A stretch of DNA of 6,725 nucleotides from JBDROX01 sp043809645 (GTDB taxonomy: Bacteria > Patescibacteriota > Patescibacteriia > Magasanikbacterales > UBA922). Made by a program: the position numbers and the translations under genes. Position 1 is the stretch's first letter. Every line of letters begins with the position of its first letter. The notes under the pieces were generated by a model. The model was not told the DNA's origin, did no database searches, and saw only the letters and a program-made list of their open reading frames with translations. Shown here one piece after another: positions 5,345 through 6,725 of the stretch. Location of the stretch: contig JBDROX010000023.1 in assembly GCA_043809645.1 (NCBI GenBank), forward strand, positions 1 through 6,725, given 5' to 3'.

Positions 5345-6601
5345 CTATTTAATAATTTCGTTTTCTATCTTCATTAGTCTATTATACTTCTCTACCCTCT
5401 CGGATCGAGAAAGAGATCCAGTCTTGATAAATTCGGCATTCACAGCAACTGCAAGGTCAGCAATAAATGTATCAGCCGTCTCTCCAGATCGGTGAGAAAC
5501 AGAAATCTTGTACCCATGCTTTTTTGCCAGATAGATTGCATCAATTGTTTCTGAAAGAGTACCAATCTGATTGAGTTTAATGAGAACAGCATTCCCAACC
5601 TTCTCATCAATTCCTTTTTTAATTCTTCCAACATTGGTGACGAAGAGATCATCACCCACAACACTGATCTTTTTTCCTGCTTTCTTTGTAAACTCAGCCC
5701 AGTTTTCCCAGTCATCTTCATCAAGAGGATCCTCTATGGAAATAATTGGATACTTTTTGAGCCATGACTCAAATATTCTGATCATCTTGCTGGCTGTCCA
5801 TCCAGTTTTTTTATTAAGAAAATAATACTTTCCACCTTTTGCAAATTCTGAAGCAGCTACATCCATAGCAATAAACACATTTTTCCCAGGCTTAAATCCT
5901 GCAATTTTTATTGCCTGCATGATAATTTTGAGTGCATGCTCATTATTGGTGAGGTCTGGCGCATATCCACCCTCATCTCCCACACCAGTGTTATATCGTT
6001 TATCCTGGAGGAGCTGACCAAGTGTATGAAAAATTTGCGAGCCAATCCTGACACGCTCTACAAACCTACTATGCACTGGCACAATCATGAACTCTTGGAT
6101 AGAGAGATTATTGTCAGCGTGCCTTCCACCATTGATAATATTCATGGTTGCCACAGGCATTCTCCATCCTTGTTCTGGAAGATGAAATGTACTCCGAAGA
6201 TATTTATATAATGGCTTATGTTCTGAATCTGCTGCTGCTCGAGCGGTTGCAAGAGAAACAGAGAGAATAGCATTTGCCCCCAGCTTCCTCTTATTTTCTG
6301 TCCCGTCGAGCTTGAGCATTGCCTCATCAATGGCTCTCTGATTTGTTGCGTCTCTTCCAATAAGTTCTTTTGCAATCACTGTATTTACATGCTTTACTGC
6401 CTTGAGCACACCTTTTCCACCATAGCGTTTTGCATTATCACGCAGTTCTAGAGCCTCATACTTTCCAGTAGACGCACCGCTCGGCACAGCCGCCGTACCA
6501 ACCGAACCACCACACAGCATGACAGTTGCTTCGACTGTTGGATTTCCACGTGAATCAAGAATCTCACGAGCTAAAATTGATTTTATTGTCGTTGACTTCA
6601 T
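5345..6601 (-). CDS. eno: Enolase (phosphopyruvate hydratase)
   Basis: Mg2+-dependent glycolytic enzyme converting 2-phosphoglycerate to phosphoenolpyruvate. With the ATG at 6601-6599 the protein has 418 residues, slightly below the usual 420-435. Landmarks in this numbering: DSRGNPTVE (16-24), the mobile loop PSGASTGKYEALELRD (40-55), SIQEFM with E170, VGDEGGYAP with catalytic E210, Mg ligands D247 (AMDVAASEF), E290 (SIEDPLDEDDW) and D317 (GDDLFVTN), catalytic K342 (IKLNQIGT), SHRSGET (369-375), and K393 in the C-terminal FIKTGSLSRSERVEKYNR block. The frame also allows a GTG start at 6628, but the added nine residues (MLHLRLDKC) are not enolase-like and overlap the upstream gene. The start lies 4 nt after that gene's stop (TAA then ATGT then ATG), so translation is probably coupled; no clear Shine-Dalgarno is seen. 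It ends in TAG at 5347-5345. Confidence 0.97.
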   Translation of the reverse strand: MKSTTIKSILAREILDSRGNPTVEATVMLCGGSVGTAAVPSGASTGKYEALELRDNAKRYGGKGVLKAVKHVNTVIAKELIGRDATNQRAIDEAMLKLDGTENKRKLGANAILSVSLATARAAADSEHKPLYKYLRSTFHLPEQGWRMPVATMNIINGGRHADNNLSIQEFMIVPVHSRFVERVRIGSQIFHTLGQLLQDKRYNTGVGDEGGYAPDLTNNEHALKIIMQAIKIAGFKPGKNVFIAMDVAASEFAKGGKYYFLNKKTGWTASKMIRIFESWLKKYPIISIEDPLDEDDWENWAEFTKKAGKKISVVGDDLFVTNVGRIKKGIDEKVGNAVLIKLNQIGTLSETIDAIYLAKKHGYKISVSHRSGETADTFIADLAVAVNAEFIKTGSLSRSERVEKYNRLMKIENEIIK

Positions 6602-6605
6602 ACAT

Positions 6606-6725
6606 TTATCTAATCTCAAATGTAACACTGACTTGCATACTGATATCTAGATTTCCAGATTCAATGCTTGGAAGTGTAGCCCCTCCAAAACCAAATTCTT
6701 GTTTCGAAAGGTATGGCTGTGGAAT
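6606..6725 (-). CDS. C-terminal end of a probable SIMPL-domain (DUF541) protein, partial
   Basis: The final 39 codons of a minus-strand gene enter from the right edge and end at TAA (6608-6606). The tail contains a GGATLPSIESGNLDIS segment and ends QVSVTFEIR. The pattern of a Pro-x-x-glu/ser-Gly turn followed by two terminal beta-strands ending VxVTFEIR is typical of the C-terminus of SIMPL/DUF541 (YggE/BP26-like) proteins, which are periplasmic or surface-associated and of poorly defined function. The assignment rests on a short piece, so it is tentative; that this is a real coding end is well supported by its tight 4-nt spacing to enolase. It is likely the upstream member of the enolase transcript, with the promoter outside the window. 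Confidence 0.55.
   Translation of the reverse strand: MPQPYLSKQEFGFGGATLPSIESGNLDISMQVSVTFEIR

Noticed and set aside
6602..6628. GTG start at 6628 for enolase (nine extra residues)
   Set aside because: The extra residues do not resemble enolase, overlap the upstream coding end, and have no SD; the ATG at 6601 places all active-site residues at standard positions.

Overview
The window looks like chromosomal housekeeping DNA from a bacterium with an AT-leaning genome (roughly 40 % GC by eye). It uses the standard stop codons: about 1,900 codons of recognisable genes run without an internal TGA. Protein style (a divergent DHH-family protein with an internal insertion, a short SIMPL-type C-terminus, tandem phosphoglycerate mutases, compact spacing) is reminiscent of Patescibacteria/CPR bacteria. 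That placement is an inference from family resemblance, not proof.

Layout. Positions 1-303 (minus) hold the N-terminal 101 codons of valyl-tRNA synthetase, which runs off the left edge. A 165-bp divergent spacer carries a near-consensus sigma70-type promoter (415-443, plus). This drives a small plus-strand operon: a 71-aa two-helix membrane protein (469-684), then a 378-aa DHH-family protein (757-1893) whose catalytic motifs are visibly degenerate. Between the two lies an unusual initiation region: a doubled Shine-Dalgarno tract sits about 50 nt upstream of the ATG, and a 38-nt hairpin exactly fills the excess distance. A terminator built over the DHH stop codon (1878-1905) can serve both strands.

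From 1922 rightwards everything is on the minus strand and concerns lower glycolysis. Read in transcription order: the tail of a SIMPL/DUF541-like protein (6725-6606), enolase (6601-5345), a short orphan coding-like remnant (5342-5199), a terminator hairpin (5162-5187), a strong promoter placed so close to the next ATG that the message should be almost leaderless, and then two tandem, clearly non-identical cofactor-independent phosphoglycerate mutases (5115-3538 and 3502-1922). Both mutases keep all expected metal-binding and catalytic residues. Enolase and the mutases catalyse consecutive steps, 3-phosphoglycerate to 2-phosphoglycerate to phosphoenolpyruvate.

I see no mobile element, CRISPR array, tRNA or rRNA. 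The points most worth a second look are the hairpin-bridged ribosome binding site (695-756), the pair of intact but diverged gpmI genes, the near-leaderless gpmI promoter, the catalytically degenerate DHH protein, and the coding remnant behind enolase.
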